The position numbers and the translations under genes are program-made. Below are positions 10,685 through 23,700 of a DNA stretch of 64,000 bases, one piece after another. Every line of letters begins with the position of its first letter. The first letter of the stretch is position 1. This DNA is from Oxyruncus cristatus (Eukaryota; Chordata; Aves; Passeriformes; Cotingidae), in the NCBI GenBank assembly GCA_013399855.1, contig VXAY01002384.1, positions 634,715 to 698,714 of the forward strand, written 5' to 3'. A model generated the notes under the pieces. The model did not search any database, was not told the origin of the DNA, and worked only from the letters and a program-made list of their open reading frames with translations.

Positions 10685-13600
10685 ACGTGCGTGTGTGTCA
10701 GTATTGATTGGGTAAGTGTATAAATAGCTAATGCATAGCTTTGTTCTTCAATTAATATACCCCTGAGTTAACTCCCCGAGAAAGAGAACACATACCTACA
10801 TACCTGTATAACATGTAACCTGTATTCTTTCTGGAACTGCTTTCAAGTGATCTAAGCTTGTTTCACGAGAGCAGGACACAACAGCCCTTCTCAGGAAGAA
10901 CTTTCTACCTTTTTTTTTTTTTCCTTTTTTTTTTTTTTCATGGGAAATCTGAACTTCACTCTTCTGAAGTGTTTTCCTGACTTTTTTTAAAAAGCATATT
11001 ATAGAAGCAATAGGACGTAAATAAAAGGTGTAAAAACATGCTCTAAGTACATGGATCAAAGCCTTGCTAATATTCCTCGGTTTAGCAACATAAGGATATC
11101 TGTATGTAGGGGGGTTCTGGAAGTGTCCTTACATGATTACAGCACAGGGAGTGCCTTTATGTGTGCAGGACTGCCTGAAGTACAAAGCTACTTCCTTTTT
11201 GGCAGCATCCCTTTGCATCCTAAAAGTGTCATCAGAACTTACATGCTGGTATCTTTTAAATGGAAGACGTGGAGGGAGAAAATACCATCTTTTAAAAATC
11301 TTAACTATACAACAAAAAATGATTGCTGAACAGTGTATAAATTTCACCCCCCCACATCTCCCTCAAAAAGTCATTCTGCCATGTGCTGAACAGAGTTTGC
11401 AGGAGACATTTTTCAGTTTCAGCTAAATGTGGCTCCTTGTATTGTGTGTTCTTGCAGCTGTCACACAGTTCTATTGTTTGACCTGTGCTGTTTTTCAAAA
11501 CCAAGCTAAAATAATTCATCTTTCAGTGTTGGTTGCCGAAAGACAGTAATGGAGCTCCCAGCAGTACTCATAAATTTGCCTGCCTTTTGGACTTCCGCAT
11601 GAAACACAAGTTTGGAGGTGTGTTTGTTGGCTCTTGCTGTTAACCCATAGAAATCGGGTGCAGAAGAAGAGCTGAAATCTGATCACAGACTGAAGCTGAA
11701 AATTCTGTTGATGTTGTAAGGAGAGTCACAGTATATTGCAGTGATGATGTGAAAACCCACTCTGCCCGACTCACCAGCTGCTACAGGGACACTGTCTATA
11801 ATCCAGTGCCTGTTGGGCACATCAGAGGTTGGATTCTGGCACCAGTTATACATCAGTATATATGTCTGATGAAAAAACTCTGTGCTGAAAGCATCCAGGA
11901 AGACAGAGAAGTGAAGAAAAGGACAATTCATTTGCTGCCTTTGCAGTTTAGAATCCTTTTCTGCTTGACAAATTGAATGAACTCCCTGGGTAACAAAGTG
12001 TCTTTAACAATAACAAAGGGAAATTAACGAAAAATCTTAAATAATAAAGGGAAAATAAGAAGGTAAAACCAAGCAAATCCAAATACCCCAGACTGTACAG
12101 GAGCCCCAGAGGATCACTGGCTGGACTTGGCAGCTGGGGAGCTGCAGTCTGGACATCATTATCATGTCAGAGCAGTCTCCTGGGAGTTGCTGCTGCAAAT
12201 TCAGAGATGCTTGAGGAGAATTCAGGTAGCCAGGAAGGAGGAGGGGAAAAGAGGGGGAAAAAACCAAACCAAACCCCAGTCCCCCAGTCCCATAAACAGT
12301 TCATTAAAAGTAGTGGCAGAAAAAAACCCTGCAAGGCCAAAAGGCTGTATTTTGCACTCCTGCACCTCTAAGAGATTTCAGAAGGGGCCTTTTATAATTA
12401 TCTGATCTGATCTGACTTTGGTTTAACACCAGCCAGAAACTTCAGTTCTGTGTCAAGTCCACAGATTTTTCTCTCTCACCTTCCATGTGATTTGGTGGAG
12501 TCAAAACTGTTGCTGTAAGCAACACCTCTGGCCACCGTGTGCCACCAGGAGCTGAACAGGTAGTGCAGGTTCTATAAAGATGGGCTGCTTTAGCAGTATT
12601 TCCATGGAACAGGAGAACCACTGAAAGGCTTGAGTATAATAAAGGAAGTTCTCTGCAAAACTGGGAAGCCTGTGCAGAACTCATGCCTTCTGCTATAGGC
12701 GTCTGGCTTTGGGAGCATCCTCAGTTGTCCTGCAGACAAGTCCACTCTTCTCATGTGGAACACAGCGTTTGCAGCAGGTCAGATGGACAGGAAAACTCTC
12801 AAAATCCCTTTTCTGTTCCTTTACTGGCACAACAGCTTAATGGCATAAAGCTCCCCATTGGAGTGAGGAGGAAAAGAATAATTGAGACATGGAACAAAGT
12901 TTGCTTTGCATTGGTGACCTAATGTGGGATTAGTGAACAAACACTGGGGACTGTCCCAGTGCTCTGCACCAGGAGGGCACTGACTGCGTGTTCACTGGTA
13001 TGGAACATGGCTCAGCAGGCCATTCCAAGGAATTGCCCCCTTGGGGATGCTTGGAATTGTCATGGCCTGGAGAGGGAGACATGTCCCGGAGCAAAGCGAG
13101 CCTTTAATCACTTCCTGACAGAATGCACGAGTATAACATGAGTTGGCAATACCTGTCAGCAGTGGCCAGTCTCTCCAGTGTGCCCAGAGTATTACAGGGA
13201 TGCTTTGGAATCATGCAGAGGAAAGGATGAAGTTCACCACAAACAACGAGATATTTCCCAGCGACTGGAGGGGGACAAGGATTTTGCCCCAGACGTTCAC
13301 TTTTTTTTTTTTTCCCCCCAAAGAGGATTTTTTTCCAGAAGTTAGATCAAACTCGGTCATATTAGCATGAGAGCAATTCCTGCAAGGTAGGAAAAGTTGA
13401 TTGTAACAAAAGAGAATTATTAATAGGAGAATAATTTACATCAAGGAGATAGTGGGAGTAAAGTGAATTTTGATGTTTTGAAGGTTGATTGAGTAGGTGG
13501 GCGTGTTGACAAAAACAAGACAATCATGTCTGCTTCAGGAACTTACTAACAGGCTGCCAGGATTTCAAATAAAATGTAGGAGCTCTGTGGAAAGCACTCT

Positions 13601-16379
13601 TTTTTACAACAGGAGAAGCACAGTATAATTTCTTGTGAAAGTCCACAATATAACTTCACTTGTATGCTGACCTTTCAGATCATGCTGTCACCAAAGCATG
13701 TGCTTTTAAAGAATTTTTTTCTTTCAGCATTTCTAGGATTAAACACTGCAGGTCAATTTTGTTTATCTACATAACTCCAATAGCTTCTGGAAACCTTCAG
13801 GATAATATTTCCAACTTCCAGAACACAATTCCACCTTGCAGAGGCCGAGTCTGTGGGACAAAGTCTTTGGTGTGTACGATGATGTGTTTCAGCCCTATAC
13901 AAATGCAGACAGACCCCTTCACATTGGTTTGCTTTGGGGTTTTTGCCACTATACCTTAAAATGTACTTTTAATCCCGATAAATTAGAAGTCTTGGTATGA
14001 AGGTGTCACAAAGCAATCACAGTCTGTAAAATGATATCTGCGGGGAAAAGCAGATAGATCAGTGGTGTGGTGGTTTTCTTGTACAGTTAAAATGTAGGCT
14101 CAGATGCAAAGGTGGGGTTTTTTTACCTGTTGTATAATGTGGAGAGAGTCCTCAAGTGGATTCTGGGCTTTGGCACTTTATTAGAATGTGCATTGGAAAA
14201 GCTGGTTCTGTGCCAAGACTGTTCACACTGACAAGTAACCTGGGAAGCTGCTCTGGTTGGAAAGCTCAGCAAACAAACAGGCCCTCCTACACTCAAATAA
14301 ATGCTTTGGTATTTAGCACTTTGGGGTTGGTTGAATGTTCATAAAATTGGTGATTTGAAAAGCTGAAAAAGAAAGAGTAACAAAGGCACCTGGAGAGTGT
14401 ATGTCAGGGGAAAATAGCAATAGGTCCTCTTATGCTGGGTCACTGAACTCTGAGCACATTTTGCTCTCTGTTGTTGGTGCATCCAGGTTTGTATCAGCAT
14501 ATTTGTGGGTGATTTTAGAGGCTGGATAAGATGCAGACAGGACAGTCTGGGAAAGGAAAATAAAGTTCTTGTAGTGTTAAATCCAAACTGATGAAATCCT
14601 CCATGGCTTCTGCATCTGAATCTTGTATTACATTACTACATACTTTGTAAAGTTTGAGAGGGAGGGGGGGGAAAAAAGGGCAGTTAAAGGTGTTGATGAC
14701 TTTTTCTTTCTCTGCAAATTCTGATCTCTAGATCCTTTTGTGGAATAATAGAAAAATTGCTTTGCTCCTTGCACACCGTTTTGGATTTTGGTGATTTCAG
14801 TGCCAAATTCAGCAGCGATTAAGCATAAATTTGGAGAGAGGGAAGGTTTACTGACCTCTGCTCCTGTCCATGGTGTCCCAGCGCAGAGGCTGAGGAGGCA
14901 TACAATCAGGTCAGTTCAAACACAGAGGGAGTTCAGCTTTAGAGAGCTGTTCCCTTGCTGTCCCTTTGGAGAATCCCTGGGTTTTCGTGTGGACAAAGCA
15001 GACAGACAGCCATGGGCTGGTAACTGCAGATCCCGTTCCTTCAGTAGGTTTCCTGGTGTAAGCCTTCATGGTAGTAATTATCCATGTCTCTCTATTTTTG
15101 TTCTTAGGGGATGATAAAAGAGAAGGCCGTACTCCTGAATATCTTACACCATTCGCCTCTTTGTGTTTTGGTTTTTTTTTTTTCTTCCTCAATATGTAGT
15201 AAAAGGAAGCAGAAGATGATTTTCTGGAATGAGAAAGGAAGCACTTATTCTGTTTCACTCTTTCATTGTATTTCATACTTTCACTGCATCAAAAATGATT
15301 TATCTTTTTGATACATCTCAGTGTTGGAACCTGTTGTGTTTCTTGCTGGTGGATTAGGCCATCTGGAGAACTGACACGTCGAGACAACTCTTTTGGTTTT
15401 TAGTATTATTACTTCTGTATTACATCGGTTTTGGTTACATAGCCATAGTTGCAGGTCTTGGTGGGTGAAAAGATATTAAAGACCAAGCCTGCAGGCACAT
15501 TGTTCAAGGTTTGTACTGTGGATACAGGTATTAATCCATACTTATTTCTACAGCGATGTGCAGACACAGTCAGTGAGCCCAGGGACTGTTGTGCCCGGGG
15601 AAACCTCAGGGGATCTCTCAGGCCAGGAAGTTGTCCCAGGTTCCCCAGTTGTGGACAGGTGATGTGCACGGGAAGCTCTGTTTGTTCTGAGCACCTGCAG
15701 GGGGGTAACAGGACAGGCAGGTCAGCGCCTGTGGTACGGGCTTGGTTTCCTGCAATGTTGCAAATGCCCAGTGGTGTAATGTCCCCTGCAGGGATAAAAG
15801 GAGCACTCATGCTTTCAAAAGCTCAAAGAAATAACTCCTGGCACTCCCAGAACACCAGTCCTCCATTTGGGAAATACCACTTGATGACAGAGTTGATGAA
15901 AGGTCCTCAGACATCAAACACATCGACTATAGCTAAAAAAAGTCATTCTATATATGGTCATTAGTCTCTTTAGGAAGACATTCCTTCTGTTGTTCTCCTT
16001 GGCTTATTTTAGTCACCCATTTCATACCTCCTCTTCAACACTTGACCCTTCAAGATAACCAATCTGTGGTGATGATCCATATTTTCTTCAGAAAACTGGG
16101 AACCAAAGAGACTCTTAGTGACAGTGCTGGAAATTCCTGATTGTCTTAATTGCTTGCTTTACATCAGTGCATCTTCACCTTTATGTGGCAGATGTGACTC
16201 CTGGGTATGAGAACTTCTGAACTGTAAACTCATTTGTTTATGACAGAGTGGTTCATACAGTGACAGGGTGGGATTCAGTCTACATTGTTCCCCAGGATTT
16301 AATCTGAAGTCCTTCTTGCTTCTCCCTGCCAGATACTTTTTTTGTTGCAGCAGTCTGTGCACTGACTGCAGCTCTGGCC
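10685..16379. other. Non-coding stretch
   Basis: AT-leaning DNA with no supported gene. It holds a double T-tract at 10910-10938 (T13-CC-T14), an AAACC-type short repeat near 12262-12278, and a plus-strand splice-acceptor-like site at 15106-15107 (CTCTCTATTTTTGTTCTTAG). That acceptor opens a frame starting DDKREGRTPEYL which runs into a T-tract without a donor. Overlapping ORFs on both strands at 15409-15964 show no motif I can name. Confidence 0.5.
10910..10938. repeat. Poly-T double tract
   Basis: T13, CC, T14 in direct succession. Low-complexity homopolymer with no adjoining retroposon body recognised on either strand. Confidence 0.9.
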
Positions 16380-17352
16380 AACTGCCTTATCTCACACACA
16401 CGTTCATGGAGACTCACCGTGAGGTGCTACAGGAATTTGACAAGGATCAGGGCTCGTTTCAACACTATTCAATATTTTTGTCAATTATGTGGGAGAATCT
16501 ATCTGAATTGCTGGTGCTTTATTTCCAGGTAGCACAAAGAGTGGCAGAATAGGAGATGAAAAGGTAGTAGATGCTTTACACAGAGAGCTCTGAATTGTTT
16601 TGCCTGTTTAAGCAGAGGACACGTATAAATCAACTTGCCTAAGAAGTGTGTCAGTGGGAGAAGACTAAGTCAAGCCAAGCAGAGACAGCACTGTTGGGTA
16701 ACAGCTGGAACTAGTGGAACAGAACTGTGAGGCAAAAATGGTTTGTGTAAACAGCAGTGGGAGCTGGGAGAGAAGATTTGTCTGCTTACAGGCCTCTGTG
16801 TGTTGGCAAGACAACACTAAAATAACTCCTGACATTCAAAGATCTGTGCCTTAGGAGGGACAGTGAGCTATGGGGTAAGGTTCAGGAAGTCACCACAAAA
16901 TATTGGGGTAGGAACAAATGGTTGTTCCTACAGGTCTTCAACCTGCTGGAGCATCATCTCTTACATTTATCAGTGAGGAAACTGTAGGATAAGAGGATTG
17001 AAGAGTCTTCAGAGAACCAGAAAATACTGGGTACTAAAGGAAATGGGTACTAGTGGCTGGAATGCTGGAGCAGATGAATTCCAAACAAAGAGCAGGTAAA
17101 AACGTTCCCCACTGAATCTGGTTAAATATGGGGATGGATCACCAGGAGGAACAGCTGCTGCACCATTTCCAGACGTCTTCAGATTGAGCTTGGATGCTTT
17201 TCTGTAGGAAGAGTTTTAATCAAACACTGTGGGCCCCAGTGCTGGGGTTAATGATGTGAAATGCAATGACCTACGATATGCACATCTTAGGGTATGCAAG
17301 AATAGATCATCCCACTTGTCCTTTTTTAACTTTAAATTCTATGAATTGATGG
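16380..17352 (+). mobile_element. Old degenerate CR1 LINE fragment (3' part)
   Basis: The right end (about 17180-17350) resembles the 3' UTR of old sauropsid CR1 elements. It includes the stretch around GGATGCTTTTCT, a following ATCAAACACTG, then ATAGATCATCCCACTTGTCC and the terminal AAATTCTATGAAT, which parallels the CR1 ending 'ATGGTCCCTTCTGGCC...ATCTATGAAT'. Near 16447-16500, GATCAGGGCTCG followed by CACTATTCAATATTTTTG and TCAATTATG resembles the reverse-transcriptase portion of the same family. The frame is destroyed by stops and indels, so this is a dead insertion that predates the bird-specific CR1 subfamilies. The left boundary is approximate. Support is from remembered consensus, not a search. 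Confidence 0.6.
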
Positions 17353-18447
17353 ATGTCTGCTAGTGATACAGCTTGAATAACTCTTTGTACTTCGCCCTAA
17401 TTCTACAAGTCTTTGTACAAATTTTTCTCATTATAATCTTAAGAATACCTTACACATTGTTCTCTCAGTCTGTTAGCTACTATTAGCAGCCCATGTGAAT
17501 GCAGCCATTGGTGTTGTAAGAATTACTTGGGGAAAAAAAATGAGTTTCTCATGCAGGATTTTGATAAGGTGAAAGCAATCATGACTTTTAACTCGACATT
17601 CTTGAAGATAACTGTTGAGTCATTCAGCTTTTTGCATGAGAAAATTATAATAAGTCCTGGTGTTGAGAAAATGTAAGTCCATGCTTGCACGTCCAACGGC
17701 ACAGAATCCAGCACCTGGGAGCTCTGGAATTTCGTGTTCTATGAGGATCAGATATTGGTCACTCTAAAAAGCCTGGTGGACCATCCATCTGAATTTGGGT
17801 TTGCTGGACTGTATTTAATGCCACCGTCTATTTCTTTTCTGTTACAGAATATGAAATATTAGATCCAGTGGCTATTTTTTAATTCTAACATTTTGGGGAA
17901 ACAAGGACAGCTTGTGAGTGTCTTCACAGAATTTTGTATGTGTGAAGCAGTATTTTTCTTTTGTGGTTTTTGTTAAATGCAGTGTAAGACTGGCGTGTTT
18001 AGCACTGTTTCGTAAAGTATTTTTGGTAAAGTATTTTGGTAAAGAGTAAAAAGGAGATTCATTTTCTTGAATTTGGAAATGTATTTACCTTTCTGATTCT
18101 AAATTCAACAGTTTAGCATCGTCCCCAAATAAATAACCTTTCCAGCGTAACTTATTTTCTGAGTAACGAATTGATAAAATCGGTTGTGTCTTGGTTTATG
18201 TCTTGTGGGTTTGACTGTGAAACTGAAAAGAAATACTGAAGTTTAAACAATGAGGGTCTTTTGATCTGTGACAAGTCCTTAGAAATAAAAAAGAGGACTG
18301 AGTGAAGGAGAGGATAAGCCAAAAGATATTCTGACTCTGGTAACATTGTCCTTTGTCCTCCCAAACTGCTGCTCTGAAGCCGGGAGGTATCGTCTACAAC
18401 ATGATTTGAATGCTTTTGTTTCTGTGGACTGGTACTCTGGTACTTAC
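17353..18447. other. Non-coding stretch with small tandem repeat
   Basis: No gene seen. Contains the GTAAAGTATTTTTG tandem repeat at 18012-18045 and ends at the minus-strand splice donor of the candidate exon 18448-18472. Confidence 0.5.
18012..18045. repeat. Tandem repeat, 13-14 bp unit
   Basis: GTAAAGTATTTTTG (18012-18025), GTAAAGTATTTTG (18026-18038) and the start of a third copy, GTAAAG. Local slippage-type duplication. Confidence 0.85.
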
Positions 18448-18472
18448 CTTGTTGGTCTGACAACTCCTTGCT
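18448..18472 (-). CDS. Candidate micro-exon, 23-25 nt, with consensus donor
   Basis: The minus strand carries CAACAAG|GTAAGTACC, a near-perfect donor (18442-18447). Upstream of it the frame reads SKELSDQQ and leaves one base (G) of a split codon. The next candidate exon (3586-3812) begins with AA, completing GAA (Glu), so the phases fit. The acceptor is either CCCACCTTGAG (25-nt exon, entered in phase 0) or two bases further on (23-nt exon, entered one base before a codon). Both give Ser-Lys-Glu-Leu. The same frame is open back to an ATG at 18487-18485, so a start codon in a first exon is a third option, but its context is poor (T at -3 and at +4). Exons this short need transcript evidence. 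Confidence 0.2.
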
Positions 18473-20684
18473 CTCAAGGTGGGACATAAAAATATAAATG
18501 CAGCATGGAATTGCTTTTCATGTTACACAATGACATCAGTGTTTGCTAATAGAATTGCAGGAAGAATATTGCAGGTTGAAATGCAAAGTCCCTTGATTTT
18601 TGATGGTGGCTGGTGGAGCATTCCTGTTCCTATAAACTTTGTTTTAGAAGAGCTGATAAGTTAAATTTATACGTCCGAAATAAAACCCCATTGAGCTCCG
18701 CATAAAAATAAGTTATTTAGGAAAGTTATTTAATGGACATGCAAGCAAGAAAAAGCTGCTTTTTCCTGCAGCCTTTCATTGGCAGTTGTGAAAATCAAAA
18801 ATCTTGCTGTGCCCCCTTTATTTCTTTTGATTTTTATTTATGCACGGTTCTGCTCCTCATGATATCTTGTGGTGATTTTGGTTAGCTTGGAAATATTCTG
18901 TAGAACTGTCCGATCACATCTGCCTGACACCCTCGTGGGGAATGGGACAGATAAGTGTTGTCTTTGTGGCCAGTGAGGAGGAGACACAGGTTCAGGTGGG
19001 TGGAGCAGGGCTTGGTCCGGGAGGGGGTGGTGCTGTGAGGCACCTGCAGCCAGCAAGGCCCTGGGGACCGTGGATTGAGCAGCTGGGAGGAACCTCAACA
19101 CATACAAGATCCTCCTGCAGCAGCACCTGGAGCTGGGAGTGAGCAGGAAGGGCTGTGGAAGGGGGGCCAGGGCTGATCCACAGGCAGGGAGTGCAGGCAG
19201 GCTTGGAAGTGCAGCTGATGGCTGTGCATCAGTAACCTGCCTGCAAACGGTCATTTCAGTGCACTTGGAGTGGGGGCAGAAAGTTTCCATCCTTCGGAAA
19301 GTAAATGGTGGCCCCCCGGGGTCTGCAGAGGAGAGGAAAAGGCATCTCCAGGAGCGTGGTAGTTCTCGGGCAGGTGCTCTGTTGTGGGGATTAGTCCTGG
19401 GCTGGTCTGAGGTGACAAGCTCTTCTGTCACCAGCCGTGGTAAGGCAGGGAAAGCAGTGGGGGTGGGAAGGAGTGGGGAGATGTGTCTGCTCTCACTCGG
19501 TGGGAGCAGGTATCTGATCTTCGGTGAGGTACAAAGATGGTGTTGGAGCGTGCATGGCATGTTGTGTTTTGGGGCTTTTTTTAAAATCAAATGCTATTTC
19601 TGAGCTCCAAGGGCTGACAGCTGTTCTAGTTTTGCTTGGGGATGTTTTCGCAATGTGGATTAATCAATGTTATGAACTGGGTCCATGGGGTTTTGGGAAT
19701 GTAATTGGTTTCAGATGACACTTTGCTAGTCAATCTGCGAAACAGCCCAGTGTTGACACAGCTGAACAATTCCAGCTGTTTCCACTCACCCCTTCTTCTC
19801 TCCCTGGATGCACCAGCCTCTTCCCTCTCTCATGTCTCCCTTTCTTATTGTGACTTTGTAAAACAAATCTGTGATCGCAGTTTCTGTCATTTGTCTCCGC
19901 TTTGGTTTTGTTTCTTCCCAGGATGCTTTCAAAACACATTATTTTGGGTATGTTTTTCCATGTCCATTTTTGTCACTTTGTTATACAGATATTAACTCTT
20001 TTGAAGCAAATTTAGATGTTGCTTGGAGGTACAATTTTCTGACAATTTGAGGAGTTTGAAAATGCTTTTACATTTGTTGTGACAAACCCATTTCTTCTTT
20101 CAAGAAAGGTGACAAAGAAATGATGATAACCAAGGGCAGGGACAAAGTGGGAGCACTCTACATAGAGATGTGCTGGAGAACATCTTCCTCTGCTGCTTTG
20201 CCCCAGCTGATGCCTGAACTTTGGTAAGGCTGGGGCCACTTTGAGGTCTCAATGTCTAGAAGAAATAGCTCCCAGAAATAACTGGCTCGTAAATCCCCTA
20301 ATAAGTATAAATTCTAGCCATTTATACTTCTAGAATTAATGAATTTTTAAAGTAATTTTTCTTCCCCCCCCCCTTTGTTTGCCCCATTGTATGGTAAGTG
20401 TAGGTAAGCCCTGAGTATGTCATGCCACCTACCTCGGGAGCTTTGAATATGGGATCAGTTTGGTATCAATATGGTATCAGTGCCTGTTACCGATCTGTGG
20501 CAATAAAGGAGAAGGCAGATGCAGTGCAAGACAATTCACATTCATTTTCCGTGGTATTTTTTGTGCTAACTGACCTTCAGGATACTTTGCAACACCAGGG
20601 CCCAGCCAGTGGTTCCTTGAAACCCTGTGTGCACCAGGAGGACACTTCACAAAATTGGCATTTTAACAAGTAGGCCCAACCCAG
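18473..20684. other. Non-coding; locally GC-rich at 18940-19520
   Basis: The GC-rich segment produces long overlapping frames on both strands, including a 250-codon minus-strand frame at 18838-19590 rich in Pro, Ser and Ala. It has no domain, no conserved-looking core and no splice logic, and is best explained by few stop codons in GC-rich DNA. A C10 run lies at 20364-20373. Nothing else is supported. Confidence 0.5.
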
Positions 20685-20716
20685 TGTGATGGTCTGGCTT
20701 TGTGATGGTCTGGCTT
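20685..20716. repeat. Exact 16-bp tandem duplication
   Basis: TGTGATGGTCTGGCTT at 20685-20700 is repeated exactly at 20701-20716, with TGT beginning a third copy. Being exact, it is probably recent. Confidence 0.9.
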
Positions 20717-23700
20717 TGTTCTGAGAGCCTTTGGCCACTGTCCCTCTGGTAATGGGCTCGTGGCTGTTGTTTAGTAGTAACAACAGCAGAGCTGATTTGC
20801 CTTTTAGTTTTATTTTCCCATTATTTAAGGATTTCTCTTGTGGGATTACTCCAGTGGCAGAGTAGTCTAAATAAAAAGTGATGTGTAAAAAATCCTGTAA
20901 CAAATCTTTTTTTTTGTTGTAGTTTTTTTTTTTCTTTGCTTTGCAAACTTTCCGAAGCAGCAGAAAGCACCCACGTGTCTTGAGCTTTGTAAATCATCTC
21001 TTATATTAAAGCAGCATGTGATGGAATGACTGATGTACCTTCCACGTACTATTGCTAATGCTTTTTTCCCTACAAATCACTTCCTTTGCCTACTCCACAT
21101 GACCTGTTTAGGAAAGGAAAAATGTATATTGAAAACATAGTAGGAAAATGGCACCTCTGTGAGTATTTCTCTCAGAATTATGGTCCTGACTGAGAAAATC
21201 GCAAATTTGTGCACTGGGGTTTTCAGAGAAAGTCTTGATGTCGTTAATTCCTGTTTGTATATTTTACTACCACGGTGTTCAATAAGAATATCCCATCCTT
21301 CACACTTTATGCTGGCAGTGGGCACTGGGAGCTTTTTTGCATTTGTTGTTGGGAGAGAGACTTGGAAGGCATAAATTTAGATAGATATACAGGCCTTGGA
21401 AGCCCCATTTATATGTCAGAATAAAGCTTTTTAGATCTTTCTTCTTCTTCCCTCTTTTCTTAATGTCCCAGAGACTCTGGATTCTGACTAGCAGTTCAAA
21501 CCAGCATTAAAAACCTCTTGTTGACTGAGAGCTCACTCAAAACTTTTTCACTCCATAATTTTTAGAATCTGTGAGAAACCCTGCCCTCTACCAAATGACT
21601 TCAGCATTCTTTTTTATTAATTACTGAAGGCCACGTTTTCTCAAAGCTAAAGGTAGACAGCTGTTGGACCTTAAGCAAACATTTAAATGCACTTGCTCCT
21701 TGTGTGTGTGACGTGAGGAACATCCCAGTGGTAAATTGGATCTTGCATTTAATCAAAACAATATGTCAGGTAAATTGGGATTTTGTCTTTCTCTGCTGTA
21801 CCAACCCACAGCTAGTTCTTAGTTAAGGAGTGTCTACACAGAATTGAGGAGAGCAAAGCGAAGGCTAATGCCTGGATCAATTCAGAAACAAAATGACAAG
21901 GTTTCTTTAAGCTGAGCAGACATTAAACGTGCTGAGGACATGTGTGCTATTCACTCTAATGTTCTTTTCATCATTCTTCAAACAACCCGTAGAGGTTTTC
22001 TGTTGTACAATCTTTGACAAATCTTTCTTTGTATCCCTGGTTCTCTTTTGTTCTGTTGAGCCACCAAAGGGAGTAGGTTCTTGGAAAGACAGAGGGAATG
22101 CACACCACCAGGATGGTGTGGGAAGCCTGTCTGTGCTGTTCTGTGGCTGAATTCATACCATCTTAGAGCTGTCATAAGCCCAGGTTTTCTCAGTATGTCT
22201 CTTGTCTCCCGCTGGAAATTTAGTGGGAGTAGAAAGGAAGGAATGTGGCTGCTGCCAAGGATTTGCAGACCTGCATATGCTGGATCAGTAGCAGTAGTTC
22301 CATCTCTGCCGCCCTGCTCGGGTCATACCCGTGCCTGTGGTGTGGAAGTGCAGTGCAGTCAGAGGGAAGAACAGAGTGCAGGAGATGTCCTGCTCAGAGG
22401 TTGGACCATTTGTTAACTTGCCTGGTTTTGGAATGGTTTATTGTTATCACCCTGGAATTGAAACGATCTGCTGGCTGTTAGTCATGTTGTTGTATCTTCA
22501 GACACACTTGCAGAAGGAAATGCATCTTAGGCTGCAGTATGCTGTGAGCTGTTGTGCTTTGTCAGGTTAGTGTCACTAACTGTAAAAACCAGAAAGCTAA
22601 ATTAACTATTCCAGTGTTTTGTGTCGCAATCTCTGGCCTGCAATAGAAAAAGCAGGTTCACCTGGGTGTGCCTGCCGTGAGCATGAGGAAAGTCCTCTTT
22701 CTGCGGTGGAGTATCCCTGCACTATCTGTTTTCACTGCTTTGTCCTTCTCTTCCCACTAACTAATTTGGCCATCAAAGCCCACGTGCCCTCAAGAAGCTC
22801 CTCCAGTAGTTCAGTTTTCAGGAATGGGAAAGATTTCTGAAAAGGCTTCTGGTAATCAGTCCATTTCCGAGTTAGTCCTTCGTAATCCCAAATCACCGGT
22901 TAGCTCAGAAATTCAGGTGGAGCTACTCCATCCCAAAAGTACCAGAGGCAGATTTTTAATCTGTGGGCAGGAAGAGTCGCTTCCCTGGCTGAATGTGTCT
23001 CCTGATGAGTTGTTGATAGAGTTCTGAGGAGAGCAGCAACACCCTCCTGCCCACAGTTTGTATTCCTGGGATTTGGTCCTCGCCTGTAAAATGTTTCTGA
23101 CGGGTCTGTGTTTTCTCGTGTGTCTGTGTCAGTGTGGTTCTGAGCAGGGGCCCTGGGGACTGTCACAGAAGTAATGGGGTAGAAGGCACCAATAAAATAT
23201 TTTGGCACTGTGTACTCATTTGTATATCTTCAGACATCAGGCTTTTAGAAGTGCAGGAGTGATGTTTGACAGTACAGCACTGTCTAATCATGCATTCACA
23301 TTTCTGATACCCATATGCATCAGAGAAATCTTCATTTCTGTGTTTTCCCACACCCTCCTTTTTTTTTTTTTAACAATCCTCACCTCTGAGTTTTTTTTTA
23401 TTTTTTTTTTTTTTTTTTTTTTTACCATTTCAAAATAAGTTAGAAAGGGACTTTATCAAGGAAGCTGATTTATCTTTCACAAGCCGTATTTCAGTCTCTT
23501 TTTCTGCTTTCTGGAACAAGTACAGCAGCAGCTTGCTTGCATTCGTGTCGTGTTGCAGAAGGTTCTGTTTAGGCACGACTGTGTCTGCAGGAGCAGATCC
23601 CTGGTGTTCGTGTCCTCCATCGTTTTGGTGTCCACTGATGCTCGTTGGACCCCGAGTGCACTGATGGCCCTGCCCAGCCTCACCTGGGGCCTCCCCCTGA

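Noticed and set aside
15409..15964. Overlapping frames of 133 and 171 codons on opposite strands
   Set aside because: Mirror-open frames without motif; at best an unidentified old insertion.
18838..19590. 250-codon minus-strand frame, the longest in the window
   Set aside because: Pro/Ser/Ala-rich, in GC-rich DNA with an equally open opposite strand (19139-19603). No domain, Kozak context or splice logic.
20685..20760. TGTGATGGTCTGG as a possible LTR start
   Set aside because: No matching CA end, paired LTR, target duplication or poly(A) signal found; best explained as a 16-bp tandem duplication.
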